64,000 nt of DNA from Branchiostoma belcheri (lineage: Eukaryota > Chordata > Leptocardii > Amphioxiformes > Branchiostomatidae), in NCBI RefSeq assembly GCF_001625305.1, contig NW_017804242.1, positions 749,223-813,222 of the forward strand. The letters are read 5' to 3'. The position numbers and the translations under genes are program-made. Position 1 is the first letter of the stretch. Each line of letters opens with the position of its first letter. Below, piece after piece: positions 11,716-23,594 of the stretch. The notes below the pieces were generated by a model, which saw only the letters and a program-made list of their open reading frames with translations, was not told the DNA's origin and made no database searches.

Positions 11716-11869
11716 TCTTTACTACTGGACAGTTTTCTCGCCCATTTGAGATTGTAAAGGACCGGCAGCTGCACAAAAAAAGCCTCACCAGTTAGGCAGA
11801 TTTGCAGGCGAGTGTTGAAGCCTGACAGCACGGGCACACATACACACACAGGTCAGCAGGGGCACCATT

Positions 11870-12990
11870 TAAACCAGCCTGGTTGGTGAACAGGCTTTGA
11901 TGCCTGCTGCACCCCGCGGTAAGGAACATAATTTGTCTCGCGGCGGTCTGCAGGGACTGCCAAATAATTACCCCAACTTTTTAACTAAAAGTGACCTTTG
12001 GTCTGGAGAGACATCCATTGTTTTGTTCAGGTCACAGGGCCTGGTTGTACGGCCACTGAAGTTATTACTGGGAAACAGTCTTTTGCAGTTGATGTAGTAC
12101 ATGTATATGAGGATGCCTGGCACAGGTTAGCAAAGTACTTCTAAGCTTTTGAGACTGAATACTGTGAATATGTTTTACAATCTCAGAAAAAAACACCATC
12201 AGGATAATGGGTATAAACCTGGAGAGAAGCATATGAAATCTATCTAAATTTCCTCTTACACTCCAATGATTTGAATCAAGCCTTTATTTTCAATTTGTTG
12301 AAACTTTTGAAATTACAAAATTGAAATTAGAAATTTTTACAAGAATTGTGGAACAATCAAACGAAAAACAGATACAGAATAATCCTTTGTTATCCTGTAT
12401 CTGTTAAACAGAACATCAACTCATGAAATGTAAATGGCATGCACTGGTCATTACAAATGTACATATAGTTCCAAAGAGACCAGTCTTTCACCTTTCTCGT
12501 TAAACGACATTGAGTATCCGCGAGTCTGGACACGACAGAAACATCAATAGTGTCACAGCCAAAGGTCTTGGTGCCGTGTAAGTAAGTTACTCCAAATTCC
12601 GCCATAAAAATGCATAAGAAAAAGTAATTGCCCACAAGCAAAGGCACCAATCCAGATGTGTCAGAAAAATATCATAATCATCCCCGGATTTGTTAAGGTC
12701 AGTGCCCCCAGATACACCTTGTGAAGCAGGGCGATGAATATGTCATGAGGGTCAGCACTCTGGCAGCCTGGGGTCAGGTCACCTGGGAAGTCTGGGACAC
12801 TTCTGTATATTTTTACATCACTGAATGATTCTTGCAAACACACAGTAATGCCATCGCAGGCAGGGTGCCTTTCCTTTGTGTGAGGTTTTTGTTGTTGTTT
12901 GGACTGGAATCCCACTTTTGTTTCTTCAAACCCCACATATTTCTTTGGGTTAACCTTCTCCTTGCCACCCTATAACTAACACAAACTTGG
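11870..12990. other. Spacer with a small CpG island (11880-12000), no supported gene
   Basis: 11880-12000 has ACCCCGCGGTAAGG, TCTCGCGGCGG and CAAATAATTACCCC (homeodomain-like TAATTA). Minus-strand frames at 12390-12936 include protein-like stretches such as DPHDIFIALLHKVYLG, but I cannot bound them by convincing splice sites, so no gene is called. Confidence 0.3.
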
Positions 12991-13009
12991 TGCCAAATGC
13001 CTACCTTAG

Positions 13010-13395
13010 GACACACCAATTTAATTTGTTGGTTCTCTGATTTGCTTCTTCATTTTTTTCTGATTTGCAAAAAAGATTCTGGTTCTGTATCAACTCAAAT
13101 ACATGTATGCTCATATTTTGCCCCAAACAGTTTAGGAAAGTCCTTTCCTTCCTAGTTGTTCCATTTTTTTGTACAATTTTTCCATCTATCAATGCAGTGC
13201 TTTGATTGAAACTTCAAAATTCATTGTTTAAATATCAACCTTTTGTGTTGACTTCATGGCCCCTTTGTAACATTTGGGGCTATAATAGGATGCCTAGACC
13301 TATTTTCATTTTTATTTTTTTCGCCCTGTCGCTTCATATTTTTTCTTAAAAAAATCCAAGAAACCAACAAATTAAATTGCTGTGGCCTTAGCATG
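13010..13395. mobile_element. Family A inverted-repeat element
   Basis: Left end ACACACCAATTTAATTTG then TTGGTTCTCTGATTT; right end AACCAACAAATTAAATTG then CTGTGGCCTTA. The ~385-bp length and inverted ends match other copies (23595-23972; partial at 18.3, 30.0 and 39.4 kb). It has no coding frame, so it is presumably a non-autonomous DNA transposon. Confidence 0.7.
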
Positions 13396-13859
13396 ATGAT
13401 GGTTACAGTCGGTCCATAAATTGCATGCCTGTCATGTCATTATGACAGAGGATGCACTTTGCACTGCACATGGATCATTGTAAATGCAGGAAAACTGTAG
13501 GGTGTCTGGGGGCATGCTCCCCCCAAGGAAATTTGAAATGTTTTGACCCTCTGAAATGCTATTTCCCACATTTTGAGGACCAAATTTGAGATGACTCCAT
13601 CTTGTTTTGGGGGATATTTTAGGGCACTGTTTTTATCACTTTAGTCTGAGAATCATAGAAGTAAGCCAAAAAGTAGTCACAGTTCAACTATGAATAATGA
13701 AACAAAATAATACTGAATTGTTGAAAATCAAAAGGATGTTTGATCCACTCACACCAGTTTTGATAGATAAGAGTGGTGGGATCTTTAACATGTTGGAGTT
13801 GTGGCTGTCCTGAAACACAGGATGATCTCTGTCATAACGTCTCATAAGAAAGGACAGCC

Positions 13860-13990
13860 CAAACCAAAGCAAGGTACTCATTTTCACGGAGTTGAGTGAA
13901 AAAATAGGTGTAAGGTGCTTTTGCCAAAGGCAAAACAATTGGTTTTGTGAAGGATTTGAATCCAGAACCTTCAGATTCTAATTATACGTC
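13860..13990 (-). mobile_element. Degenerate SINE fragment
   Basis: TTGCCAAAGGCAAAAC and GATTTGAATCCAGAACC parallel the body and the complement of the B box of the SINE at 5650-5891 (TTCCCAAGGGCAC, GACTCGAACCCAGGACC), with several changes. Confidence 0.4.
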
Positions 13991-14259
13991 AACAACAAAA
14001 GAGAGAAAGTATTGTAACAGATAGCAACACTTAAAACGCACATCATGTCATATGCTGTCTACGTTGAACTTCATATCCCTGTAGTAATACTAGTAGTCTC
14101 TTACAATAGACTTGATTGTATTGATCACATTGTCATTGTTGCCATACATTGTACCATCACTACCATGTATATATGTCGAGCAATGAACTTCATTCATTCA
14201 TTCTATAAACAACCACAAGACATTCATTCTATAAACAACCACATTGAACAAAGAACTAC

Positions 14260-14500
14260 AGCCCGGCATGCTCTCTGTGTGAAGTGTTCTCTGGGTGACA
14301 CGACCTGCTGGAGCTGAAATAAGCGGCCCTGTGACCCAAAGTTCAGGAGGTGAATGTAATAACTGCCTGGGTGGATGTGAAGTGCAACCTTTGATGACAT
14401 TACAGCGAGATAGCCCGGGTCAGATCCAGATCCGAGCAACATGTGGACACTGCCATCCTCTGATGTTTCACCCACCCCACATAATACCAGCAGCAAATGT
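14260..14500. promoter_or_regulatory. High-complexity island
   Basis: Mixed GC sequence with AATAAGCGGCCCTGTGACCC, a TGATGACATTACAGCG word and GCCCGGGTCAGATCCAGATC. It stands out from AT-rich flanks and has no convincing exon. Confidence 0.25.
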
Positions 14501-15011
14501 ACTGATTTAACAACAAGAAGCACACTACCATACATGTACCTTGTCCACATTTTAAACAATCATGTATAGTCTGTCATTCCTTAATCTCAATGATTTAAAA
14601 GATATTTTGTAATGTACTGTTTTAATACAAGGAGTGAGTGACATTCGGGATTTTCGCTATATAATTGTCAGATGCTCTAAATCACACAATTCAGCCTTAT
14701 TGGCTGCGAAGTGATTACATTGTGTATTGTATTATAATGATTGTGCTGCTATAGTATTGTGTTTGAATAAAGCAATGACAACAAGGGTATTGATTATTGG
14801 TTTTGCTAGGTCTACTGTATGGTAACAGTTCTTGGAAAGGAAAGAGTGACGCAGTAGTGATCACTAACAGCCACTTTATACTAGATTTCTAGTATATTGT
14901 AACAGTTGCTGTTTGATCAATACTTCATTAGTGTATGGTGCAGGTAGATTTTGTATGTTACGTGCACCAATGCAGGTATGCAGAAAAAGTATTTCAAGCC
15001 CGTTCACTTAC
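14500..15011. other. Intronic spacer with a family B fragment
   Basis: 14935-15000 contains GGTGCAGGTAGATTTTGTA, GTGCACC and a GTATTTCAAGCCCG terminus typical of family B. Nothing else is recognisable. Confidence 0.4.
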
Positions 15012-15109
15012 TACTGCTGCTTCCTCCCCCGTCTGTGTCCTGTGGTCCTGGAGACTGTGCTGGCAGCTGGGGCACCTGGCTCGACCATGCAGCACCTGGC
15101 CCACTATCT
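15012..15109 (-). CDS. Exon 7 of tandem zinc-module gene
   Basis: The acceptor is preceded by a long pyrimidine-rich tract and reads GTGCAG|A; the donor is a strong AGTA|GTAAGTG. The 98-nt exon holds one base completing a split Arg codon (AG|A), 32 open codons and one base A that completes ATG with the next exon. The peptide begins DSGPGAAWSSQVPQLPAQSP and ends with Gly and Ser runs, a low-complexity Pro/Gly/Ser/Gln linker. Phases fit both neighbours exactly. Linker function is inferred from composition. Confidence 0.55.
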
Positions 15110-15149
15110 CTGCACTAATGCACAAACACAGGCAAAAGACAAGAAATTG

Positions 15150-15690
15150 AAGAATTTCTTTTATTCATAATAATTGTGGATTTGTCTCTGATTCTGTATA
15201 AAACATGTATGCAGCTTGAAAGAATTCAGAAAGAATTAAAGGAAAATGCAATCTATACGGGACAAGCATTTGAAAGTGTTGTAACTGTTTATACTTTTTC
15301 ATAGTGTATGCATGTCAACCAATAAAACTTCAGGTTTTTTCTCCCTGCCCTCTTTCTCTCTTAACCACTTAATGAAGTTCTGCTTAAAGTAATGTTGGTG
15401 AAACAAGAAAATAAATTGGGGTGGCCTTGGACAGATTGTGGGAAAGAATGTATTTATAGTGTTTGTCTTCAATAACATTTTCCTAATGCACAAACACAAA
15501 AAAATGAGTTTTTGTGAAATTCTTCTTTATTATTGAGAATTTATCGCTGATTCTGTCTACGCACTTTACCACTGACACCGAGAACCAAGGAAATAGATTG
15601 GTGTGGCCTTGAAAAGATTGAGGGACAGAATAGATGCTGTTGCCTTTGATCACATCTTCCTGAATGCTCCACCGTTCACCTGTTGTGGGC
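15150..15690. repeat. Local duplications with family A ends
   Basis: A TTATTCATAATAATTGTGGA or TTATTATTGAGAATTTATCG word followed by CTGATTCTGT recurs at about 15160 and 15525. Family A-like ends (GGGGTGGCCTTGGACAG, GGTGTGGCCTTGAAAAG) lie at about 15418 and 15602. The region is degenerate. Confidence 0.45.
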
Positions 15691-15759
15691 CTACACACCT
15701 GCTAGATTTGTCCCATCATCAATCAAACATGGTGAAACATCATCCATCGGTCCTTGTAA

Positions 15760-16265
15760 AGGACTTTTCATCAACATCCTAAGTAATTAAGTTCATTATT
15801 GCGACTGGATTACTGAAATATATGTGGGTTAAAAAGCTTGGTGTTGACATTCCCCAAAACGTCAGCTCATTATGCATTCATGGATAAATCAAAGTATCGG
15901 AAAATAAAACCCCCTAGCCTTCACGACTTTTGTGCTCTTTAAAGTTCACAACTTTCACTAGATTACAGAAATGAATGTGGCCTGAAAAGCTTGAACTTGA
16001 ACTTAATCAACAAACGATTATGTATCTATCAATAAAATATCTATTGGAAAATAACACCCTCTTTTGTCCTCCTTTAAGTTGATAATTTTGCCAGGATTAG
16101 TGAAATGAATGTGAGCTGAAAAGCTTGAAGTTGAACTCAACCAAGCACTGGAAAGCCAGCCATTATTCATCGAAAAATTATCTATTGTCAAATAACACCC
16201 TCTTCACGACTTTTGTCCCCCTTTAAGTTGATAATTTTGGCAGGATTACAGAAATGAATGTGGGC
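15760..16265 (+). repeat. Tandem array, ~135-150 bp period, about four units
   Basis: The units share AGCTTGAASTTGAACT, GAAAATAAMACCC, CTTTAAGTTGATAATTTT and ATTACAGAAATGAATGTG-type words. The last recurs near 15810, 15963, 16100 and 16248. The array ends exactly where the GC-rich island at 16255 begins. Confidence 0.75.
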
Positions 16266-16940
16266 TGAGCAGCCTGGACTGGGCCCTCCCCCTGCCAGAC
16301 TGCGCGAGCCTGCGCTGCATCCTGATGCGACCGTGGCAGGCAGCAAGGGCAGCGGCTGGCAGAAGACACGCTCCCTGATCACACCCAGGCGAGGTGGCTG
16401 GTCGAGAGGAATGATAAACATAGTTATTGTGATGTTATTAAAAAACCTGACCCCTCGGCGCTGAACGGAATATAGATTTCATCTGTCGTTCCTTCCCGGC
16501 CACTCCGGCGTGCTCCTTAAACCGCATTTATGGCGCTCTTGGGCAAATGTTTGGTGACACTATAGCCGGGATATGACCTCTACACCACACAATTACACCA
16601 CTTGAATGATACTGCTTTAGCACAGTAATGTTGGGTACCTCCAGGGATATAGGGCAGTGACCACACTTGAAGGAAGGGGATATTGTGGCATGTCTAGCGT
16701 GACCAAGGCAGAAAATTACCAATGAATATAGAGTAGCAGGATTTCTCATGCCAAAGGTTAACCCAAGGAAATTGCCACTGATGGGACCCGGCCAGACAAG
16801 CCGGGCGATTCTCCCTTATCTCCGTCATGCCCAAGATGCTACGGCTACACTTCAAGGGTAAAGGGGGGAGGGATGAATGTGATGCACATGTCAACTGACA
16901 GGCCGCGGCGTGAAGCGGTGACATGGAGACAGGCCGGGGT
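16255..16940. promoter_or_regulatory. GC-rich islands (16255-16560 and 16740-16940)
   Basis: Two GC-rich unique stretches separated by an AT-richer part. The first has CCGCATTTATGGCGC (Cdx/Hox-like TTTATGG) and ACTCCGGCGTG; the second has GACCCGGCCAGACAAGCCGG and GACAGGCCGCGGCG. Frames are open on both strands, but no exon boundaries convince me. Candidate regulatory DNA. Confidence 0.3.
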
Positions 16941-17097
16941 AGCAGTTTAGACATCCTTTTATGTTGTCACAAGGTATTTACATTGTACAGGGTTAGCACC
17001 AAGACATTCACAGATCATACTTATATAGCACAAAAATAGAAATGTTCACAAAGGACATGATACTGTACTATACTATTCTACACCATACTCTCAGAAT

Positions 17098-17290
17098 ACA
17101 GTCAAACCTGTACAAGTCATCACCTCTACATAAGGACCAATGGTGGTTCCTTCGATATTCTTTCTCATCAAGTATCAAGAATTGGTGACCACCTGTCCAC
17201 ATAGACAAGATTTAATTGATGCAATGAGTGGTGTTCTTGGGCAGGTTGGACTGTGCAATGTTAGTACTAGTAGCCAACTCTCGGCCACTT
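17098..17290. mobile_element. Family C element
   Basis: Starts CAGTCAAACCTGTACAAGTC then ATCACCTC, with ATAAGGACCAATGGTGGT inside and a CCACCTGTCCACATAGAC word. The same words occur at 39.0, 39.55, 51.6-52.4 and 61.5 kb. Confidence 0.55.
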
Positions 17291-17489
17291 TTTGGTGGTC
17301 ACTTAGATTATTTTCCATTGCCCAGGCATTATGAATCACAAGAGACATGTTTGTTTTAGAGTCCGGAAACGACAAAACAAAAGGAGGGCAGTTCTATCTT
17401 ATACAACTTTGCAAGTTTGACACAGTAAAAAGTTGTCTCCCCCACTTCTTCTGCATGCCTAACAAGTAGTCTGACAGGAACTCATCATC

Positions 17490-18010
17490 AATACATTACA
17501 GGATAGCTCCGGACAAGCGGCCCTTTATCCCTGTCTGTGGCCATTGGCACCTGAAATTGGCAACTGTAGATTGCTCTTCGCGCATGGACCTTGCCAGTAA
17601 TTGGAGTCAAATGAAGAAATCAAGGGGAATTAATTCAGTGATCTAGTGGCTTCTTCTTAACACCAATTATTACGCGGAGGCATCTCTCGACAAGGTCAGG
17701 CCGCGATCATATTACACCCCGTCACTCCTAAGTACTGATATGAGGAGGCAAGTCGTAATTTGGGGGATAACGGCGTAAGCCACTGGAATTAATTGCGTAA
17801 TCAAGGGGCCGGTTGGAAACAGAATTCCACACCGCGCAGACGAGGTCTTTAGACGCTGGCAGAGGCAGGAAATTTGATAGTACAACACGACGTACAAGGC
17901 AGGCCCGAGATCGATGACTTATAACCCCTCCCGAAACATCGCCTTTAATTCTGGTACACGTGAAAGGGACGAAAAACAATCAATGGGCGCAGTTTAAGCC
18001 TCCCCGGCAC
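17490..18010. promoter_or_regulatory. High-complexity island with paired homeodomain-like sites
   Basis: About 500 bp of unique sequence. GGAATTAATT occurs twice (near 17626 and 17786), each within about 15 bp of an AATCAAGGGG word. There is also CACCAATTATTACGCGG, and ATCGATGACTTATAAC near the end. The paired arrangement suggests a regulatory element with two similar halves. No exon is seen. Confidence 0.4.
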
Positions 18011-18292
18011 AGGACTGTAATTGCATCAAGATAGGCAACAGTACAAGGAGTGGTTACACAGTGTACTAATGGCAGGGGTTGGTTACATAATTAGCACCTA
18101 CTTACCGGGAAAGTTCTTTCATTAGGAAAACTAATGATCCAGCAGGCACAGCTAAAATTACACGGCACCGGCATGCCTGCAAGTGGTAAGGCTGGGGAGG
18201 ACTTTAATCCCTCTATATTTGGTGGGATACCTGGACTTACAGCACACGTGCTTAGTTAGAACATTTGCCGGGTAACCTCCAGTAAGTGTGGC

Positions 18293-18585
18293 TAAGGCCA
18301 CACCAATTTGATTTGTTGGGTCTTGGATTTAGTTTGGAAATAATGAAGTGGCCTAGTGAAAAAAATCAAGTCTACTAAGGCATCCCATGATAGCCCTGCT
18401 TTAGGAGCAATAATATCGATATACAAGGCTTATTGATGATTGAAAAATTGTAAAAATGAAGAAGGCATTTTTCAACTGTTGGGAAAATAAGAGCATTTGG
18501 AAGTTGATTCAGAACCCAAATTTTTTGTTTGTTTTGCAAATCAGAAAAAGGTGCAGCAGTTGAAGCCAATAACAATGTGACCTAG
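18293..18585. mobile_element. Degenerate family A element
   Basis: Left end AAGGCCACACCAATTTGATT then TGTTGGGTCTTGGATTT; internal words TACTAAGGCATCCCATGA and TTTTGCAAATCAGAAAAA are shared with the complete copy at 23595-23972. The right end is decayed. Confidence 0.6.
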
Positions 18586-18734
18586 TTCACAGTTAATTGG
18601 ATCTTCCTATTGACAAAATGATGCCAGAGATAGTAAATGGCAGTGTACCATGTAACATTCAACTTAGTTTTCTTTCTAAACCACCATAGATACATGTAGT
18701 TTGCTAAGTTTCTGAATGAAAATCCCACACCACT

Positions 18735-18915
18735 ATAGAACTATGTGACAGTGTGGTTTTACCAAGAACAGCACAACACTTATTGTCTTAACCATATTTG
18801 GCCCTAGTCAAAATTTAATGACTGATAGATTCCCAAGGCCCTGTCCATGGTGCTGAAACTGTTGTTGTAGTGATCTGAGACATCCATTACATTACAACAT
18901 GTCCCTGCCCATTAA
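18735..18915. repeat. Interspersed repeat, copy 1
   Basis: Contains TACCAAGAACAGCACA, TTAACCATATTTGGCCCTAG, GATTCCCAAGGCCCTGTCCA and ACATGTCCCTGCCCAT. It recurs with the same order at 25575-25745. Nature unknown. Confidence 0.6.
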
Positions 18916-19116
18916 CAACAGACATTCTAACTCATTCATTTCAATTCATGGAAAGCAACATTATGTACACTATTACAATTTTTGAGGCTACCTATTTGAA
19001 CATGAAAACATGAGTCTATATCACTATATTTTGGTCTTGGTTGTTAGATCTGAATTAACCACATCACCTTTAGTACCAGAGCTACATTTGTACTGGCCCC
19101 ATGTTTATTCATGCTA

Positions 19117-19431
19117 CAGGGCTGGAAATAATAAGTGCATAAAAAATTATGTACTGTTGTGCACCCAAAATTGTGCACCTGATTTTTGACAGTGGGTGCA
19201 GAAGGTCTATAAGTGGGCAGGTAAGCAGGTGCACCTTGATACTTTATTTAGTACATGTACATACCTAAATTAACTATATTATACACCTCTAGTATGCAGC
19301 ATATTCATATTCAAGCTGTGAAGAGAAGCAGCCAGTGACATGCTGCTTTATCTCATGTTGTGCACCCAAAATTTCTAGGCTAGACGCACCAGTGCACCTG
19401 TATTCCCCAAAAATGAATTTCGAGCCCTGTG
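19117..19431. mobile_element. Family B element
   Basis: Left end CAGGGCTGGAAATAAT, right end GAATTTCGAGCCCTG, with GTGCACC words near both ends. The ~315-bp length is typical of the family. No coding frame. Confidence 0.65.
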
Positions 19432-19589
19432 TACACCAATCAAATTTTGACAGGTCACTAGGCCTGGCCATTTGCGGTAACTGCTGCAGCTATGAAGTTG
19501 AGAATTGAAAGCCACAGACACTCCTCAGACGGCATGTTTGACCAGTTCCAATGTTGTACGCCTCTTTGCTGATCCCTATCTTATATAAG

Positions 19590-19800
19590 CATCCCCCGAA
19601 ATCGCTCCGTCCTTTTTCCAGCGTGTCCTATCGCTGACGCCATCTGTTCACAGTCACTTGTCACGGCCGGACCCGGGGTCCGCTCCCAGCTGAACAGACA
19701 CTATTACCCTTCAAATTATGATGTGAGCCTGTCCGATCTTATCTGGGGGAATTCTGGCCCATGGAAATGTCATTAAGTGCATGACTTTCTAACGCGTGCA
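19590..19800. promoter_or_regulatory. CpG-containing island
   Basis: Unique sequence with GTCACGGCCGGACCCGGGGT, TTCAAATTATGATG and a GATCTTATCTG (GATA-like) word, between AT-rich spacers. Regulatory role inferred. Confidence 0.25.
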
Positions 19801-20269
19801 GTCATGTATGTGGACTTGTAAGAAGAAAAAACACGCTTGTCTCGTGTGTGTTAACTGCAGTAGTAAAAGGGGAGCATGGCAAAGTTTGAATGATGTATTT
19901 GGCAGCACTACAAAGTCCAACATCTACTAACATTACTATGCTGTCCACTCAACACTTCATTGAGTTTTTGCAGCATTTTAGCATAATCAAAGGCCTCTTA
20001 ACCATCTCCAGACCACTGATACCACAAATGTGCATACATACATGACGTACAAGACTTTAGTACATTGTTTGTAGATGGGCCAAGAGTAGGGAGCGGGTTC
20101 ACTGACTTGCTTGGCAAGACAAGTTTGGAGATACTATGAATTCCTTTACTTTTGCACTGGGAGGGAAAGAGAAGGATCTCGTGGTCTTTTAAATTTGCAG
20201 TTGAAACAACTCTGTAGTACAGTAGTCATACATTAGAAACACATACGGGCAGTGTCTCAAATTAGCTAG

Positions 20270-20770
20270 CAGTGGAGAAGTTGCCAGAAAAATAAACCAA
20301 AAGCAGAAGTTTCAAGATTTACAGTCAGTGCAAATGCTCCCTAACAATAGAAAACTCAGTCCGTCCATATCTACAAAAAGTTTCTGACATCTCGAGGGAT
20401 TTGCGATCCCATGAGTCGGGTAGACAGCCAAATCCCTCGATGTATGGGAATTCTTCTCCACTGGATCTGACGCCACATCATGTCTGCTGTCCAGAAAATT
20501 ATTTTTTCTTATCAAAAGGCTCCCGTGTCACGGACAAGAAAGGAGACTGGCCTGTACATCGCAGTATAGAAGATCCGAGGATCTCTTCCCAAGTTTGCAC
20601 AATGGGAGGGAACATTTTGTTCTTGCACTGCTGCGACACCTTTGTGAGGCAAAAATGAACCAAGATATGAAAGTGCATCGATCTGCAACTCCAGATTCGC
20701 TGTGAAGAACGAATAGCTATTAAGGAACTTGGCATCGCAAGAAAGTTTCGTTATCGCAAGAACATATGTG
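20270..20770. other. Unassigned unique stretch with an 85-codon plus frame
   Basis: A plus-strand frame (20401-20658) carries cysteine- and proline-containing sequence, but there is no splice or promoter context and no family that I recognise. Probably non-coding. Confidence 0.2.
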
Positions 20771-21012
20771 CCCTAAAAGTACACAGTACTTAAGCATTGT
20801 TTGAGCCACTGCATTTCATCATACTCAGTATATATGAGTGCATTATATAGTTACGTAGTGTTAAAGTGGGGAGTCTGGCATCAGTGTCCATTATGCAGAT
20901 CTAGAGAGGCTACTGTAATTTGCATACAGTATGCAACATCAAATTCACTTCTACTTACCACTTGCACAGCTGACAAATCTTCTTCTTTGGACAAAAAGTT
21001 TTTCCGAAGAAT

Positions 21013-21160
21013 AAAGAGAGTCTTTTTACACAACCAAGTCTTTTATTCAGCCGGCGTTTCGGTGACCGTCTGTCACCTTCCTCAGGGCAATTCTGACTGG
21101 TTCACATTGCACAGCACAGTGTTGCTGCTCTAGATTGGTTGTGTAAAAAGAGTATCTTTT
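21013..21160. mobile_element. Fold-back element
   Basis: Terminal inverted arms of about 23 bp: GAGTCTTTTTACACAACCAA at 21017 against TTGGTTGTGTAAAAAGAGTA at 21135. The core has GGCGTTTCGGTGACC and CACCTTCCTCAGGGCAATT. It resembles the fold-backs at 60.5 and 60.7 kb in layout and core words. Confidence 0.65.
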
Positions 21161-21239
21161 CTCAGTGTCTTACCAACCTGATGAAACTATTCACGGAAAG
21201 GTTTTCCAAAGTTTGCAAACTCTGTCTGCGAGACTAGCC

Positions 21240-21730
21240 TAGCCACCCGAGTGCTCACGAAGCCCCGCGCAGACTTGACCAAAGCTCTTCTGACAGGTTT
21301 GCCTTGTCCAGACCGTGGAAAATGGGTTTCTCTTATCACCAGCGCCCCATGTCATCCCACGAGTCCCGCCCTGATCCCGCCAACAAAAACCACCTAAGCC
21401 GGACAGCGGCCCAGAAAATAATAACACATCATTCATAGGTCCTCAACACAAAGTTTCTCCAGCTAGAAAATTAGTTTTCTTTGACAGCCAAGTGGCGGGG
21501 ATACATTACCGCATGAGCACATTATGTCCAGTCTTATCACGGATTCACGGGTCCGTCCACTGGCACCTACTTTATCTCCCGCACAAAGAGCCGTAATCCA
21601 GTTACCTCAGTCCGGGCTATCAGTAATGTCATCCCCCCGCCAGGTTGCACCACTTAATCCAACATGTCATCCCCAAATTTATGGCGCGGAAGACTCGGTC
21701 TGAGCGCAGTGGCCAGATCGCTATGATTGG
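21240..21730. promoter_or_regulatory. CpG-containing island
   Basis: Unique sequence with GCCCCATGTCATCCCACGAG, CACTTAATCCAACATGTC and CCGTAATCCAG (TAATCC, bicoid/Otx-type core, twice). No exon structure is visible, so regulatory function is inferred. Confidence 0.3.
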
Positions 21731-21814
21731 TTCCTTTTGGGTCGTTTTTTTTTCTCTCTCTCTCTCGCAGAATCACAACAATGCGATGATGATGGGGCGG
21801 GTAAATAAGTGTCG

Positions 21815-22335
21815 GACATTTGCAAACTTTCCACAACGGCTGCCCTTAGCTTTATCCCTGACAAACTTTCCACTTGGATTTAAACTTTGTTTGTGTACAG
21901 AAATGTGGGGAAAACCCAACTACAACACCAGACAGACCTCACTACTGCACAAACCTAACTACACAACTACAGCTGGTCACCGCACATTTGCATTCCGTGG
22001 CACGACACACTTTAATACACTTCCATCAGACCTAAGACATGTACCTACACTATCACAGTTTAAAGCAGGCTTGAAACATATGTCATATGAAACCTGACCT
22101 CTGACCTCCATTCCTTGATTTTTGTGCTTTTGACCTTGAACGGCTAGGATTTTGAGTATTGGACTACGACTCTGTTTTGACGAATCGGACTTTTATGTTT
22201 ACTGTATGTTGTCTTACTGTACGTTACTATGTCCTGTGTAATTTTGCTGGGCCCCCTTGGAAAACAGCTGATTCAAGCTGAATTGGGGCTACCCAGCCGT
22301 CTTGAGATGAAATAAATAAATAAATAAATAAGTTT
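21815..22335 (+). mobile_element. 5'-truncated non-LTR retrotransposon 3' end
   Basis: The plus strand encodes the C-terminal end of a reverse-transcriptase-type ORF2: NYNTRQTSLLHK, then FAFRGTTHFNTLPSDLRHVP and a stop near 22097. This is the motif order known from the C-termini of CR1/L2-like LINE proteins. A ~200-bp 3'UTR follows (TGGGCCCCCTTGGAAAACAG) and an AAAT-type tail (GAAATAAATAAATAAATAAA). The 5' end is truncated. A second copy of the 3'UTR is at 26335-26551. Confidence 0.75.
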
Positions 22336-22339
22336 TGTC

Positions 22340-23085
22340 GCCAGAGCTTTAAGATGGATACATCAGCTGCTGTGGAGCTTTTTTAAAAAGTCCAAGAAGT
22401 TGTAGAAAAGATGCATAGTGTAAATCTTGAGATGTTTGCAGTGATCTTACTTTCACAGTCCACATGGAATTCATGGCAATGTGAATATATTACATTATAT
22501 TACTACTGTACAACAGAATATGGTTTCAACTGCAAAGCAAAACCACTTCAAAAACCCCCTTTCCCCTGCTACCCGAAATTAAGTCACTGCAAAAATAAAG
22601 AACTTTACAGTATCTCCCCATCTTTTCAGAGAAACATATTGGTTTGTCTGCATACTAGTAGTTACTGTTATGTCTAATTCCTACTGACAACCTTAGCCTC
22701 CCTAGTAACGGCAAGAGTAAAATATGAGACGAAACAAGTTGAGACAGCCCACAAGATTAAGGGTTGATAAATGATCTGCGACAGTTTAGATATCAAATAA
22801 CAAGCAGCAAAGCAGGGTGAGCTCTTGGCTAATGCCACTTCCTGTCTGATCTGTGATGTCATCCTGAAGGCACCATCCACACATGGCCTTTCTCACGTGT
22901 TGATCTAACACAAAATCATGATTCTCACATTGGGGAAAGGCCATCTTTTAATTAACTACATGTACATGTAGTACAGGTTTTGTCTTTAGCCCTGCAACAT
23001 TAATTTTGTCCTGCCAATGATTTCCAGTTTGTAAAATACCAGCCTACAAATTTGATCTCTAAAACAAAATGTCATGTATACTAAG
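22340..23085. other. AT-rich spacer, nothing recognised
   Basis: No repeats, exons or islands that I can support. Confidence 0.4.
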
Positions 23086-23330
23086 TAATAATAATAATAA
23101 TAACCTTTATTGTACATTCATGCCCTATCGGGCTAAGTACAGGTGAACAGATGAAATAGGACAGGTTATATACATGTCTGTAGTACAAACAGCTCTAAAA
23201 CTACTCTAATACAGAGGTTTGGCTTCTTCTCGTTTCTTTGTGATGTTAAAAATATAATTTGAAATCACATTATGGGTTTGTATAGTACAGGATGATCAAA
23301 GCGCATAAGAAAGATAAATTTTTCAACATT
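23086..23330 (-). mobile_element. Retroelement 3' tail (TTA-type)
   Basis: Read on the minus strand, the segment ends GTACAATAAAGG followed by (TTA)n, with TTAGCCCGATAGGGCATGAA before it. A related end lies at 48178-48480 (CGTGTAGGGCGTGAACATGC). This looks like the 3' ends of a shared non-LTR or SINE family. Confidence 0.55.
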
Positions 23331-23594
23331 AGACAAGTTATACTAGTATTGGAAGTATGGAAACGTACTTGTAATATAATGCAAAAATAATTTGTACATT
23401 TCCATATTCATGTATACGTTCATGCCCCCTATGTTACAGTCAGTAAGTGTGACTCATGGCATGCCAGAGGTTAACCCAGGGTCTAAAATTTCATCTGTCT
23501 AGCCACGACAGGTGAGCAGGGTTTGACCATACAAAGGAATCCATGTCACTGAAGAGGGCCATCTAAAAGATTTCAGTACATTTGGGTGGACAGT

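Noticed and set aside
12661-12936. Minus frame with a protein-like stretch (DPHDIFIALLHKVYLG)
   Set aside because: No splice sites, start or family recognised. It could be an old pseudogene fragment, but the evidence is too weak.
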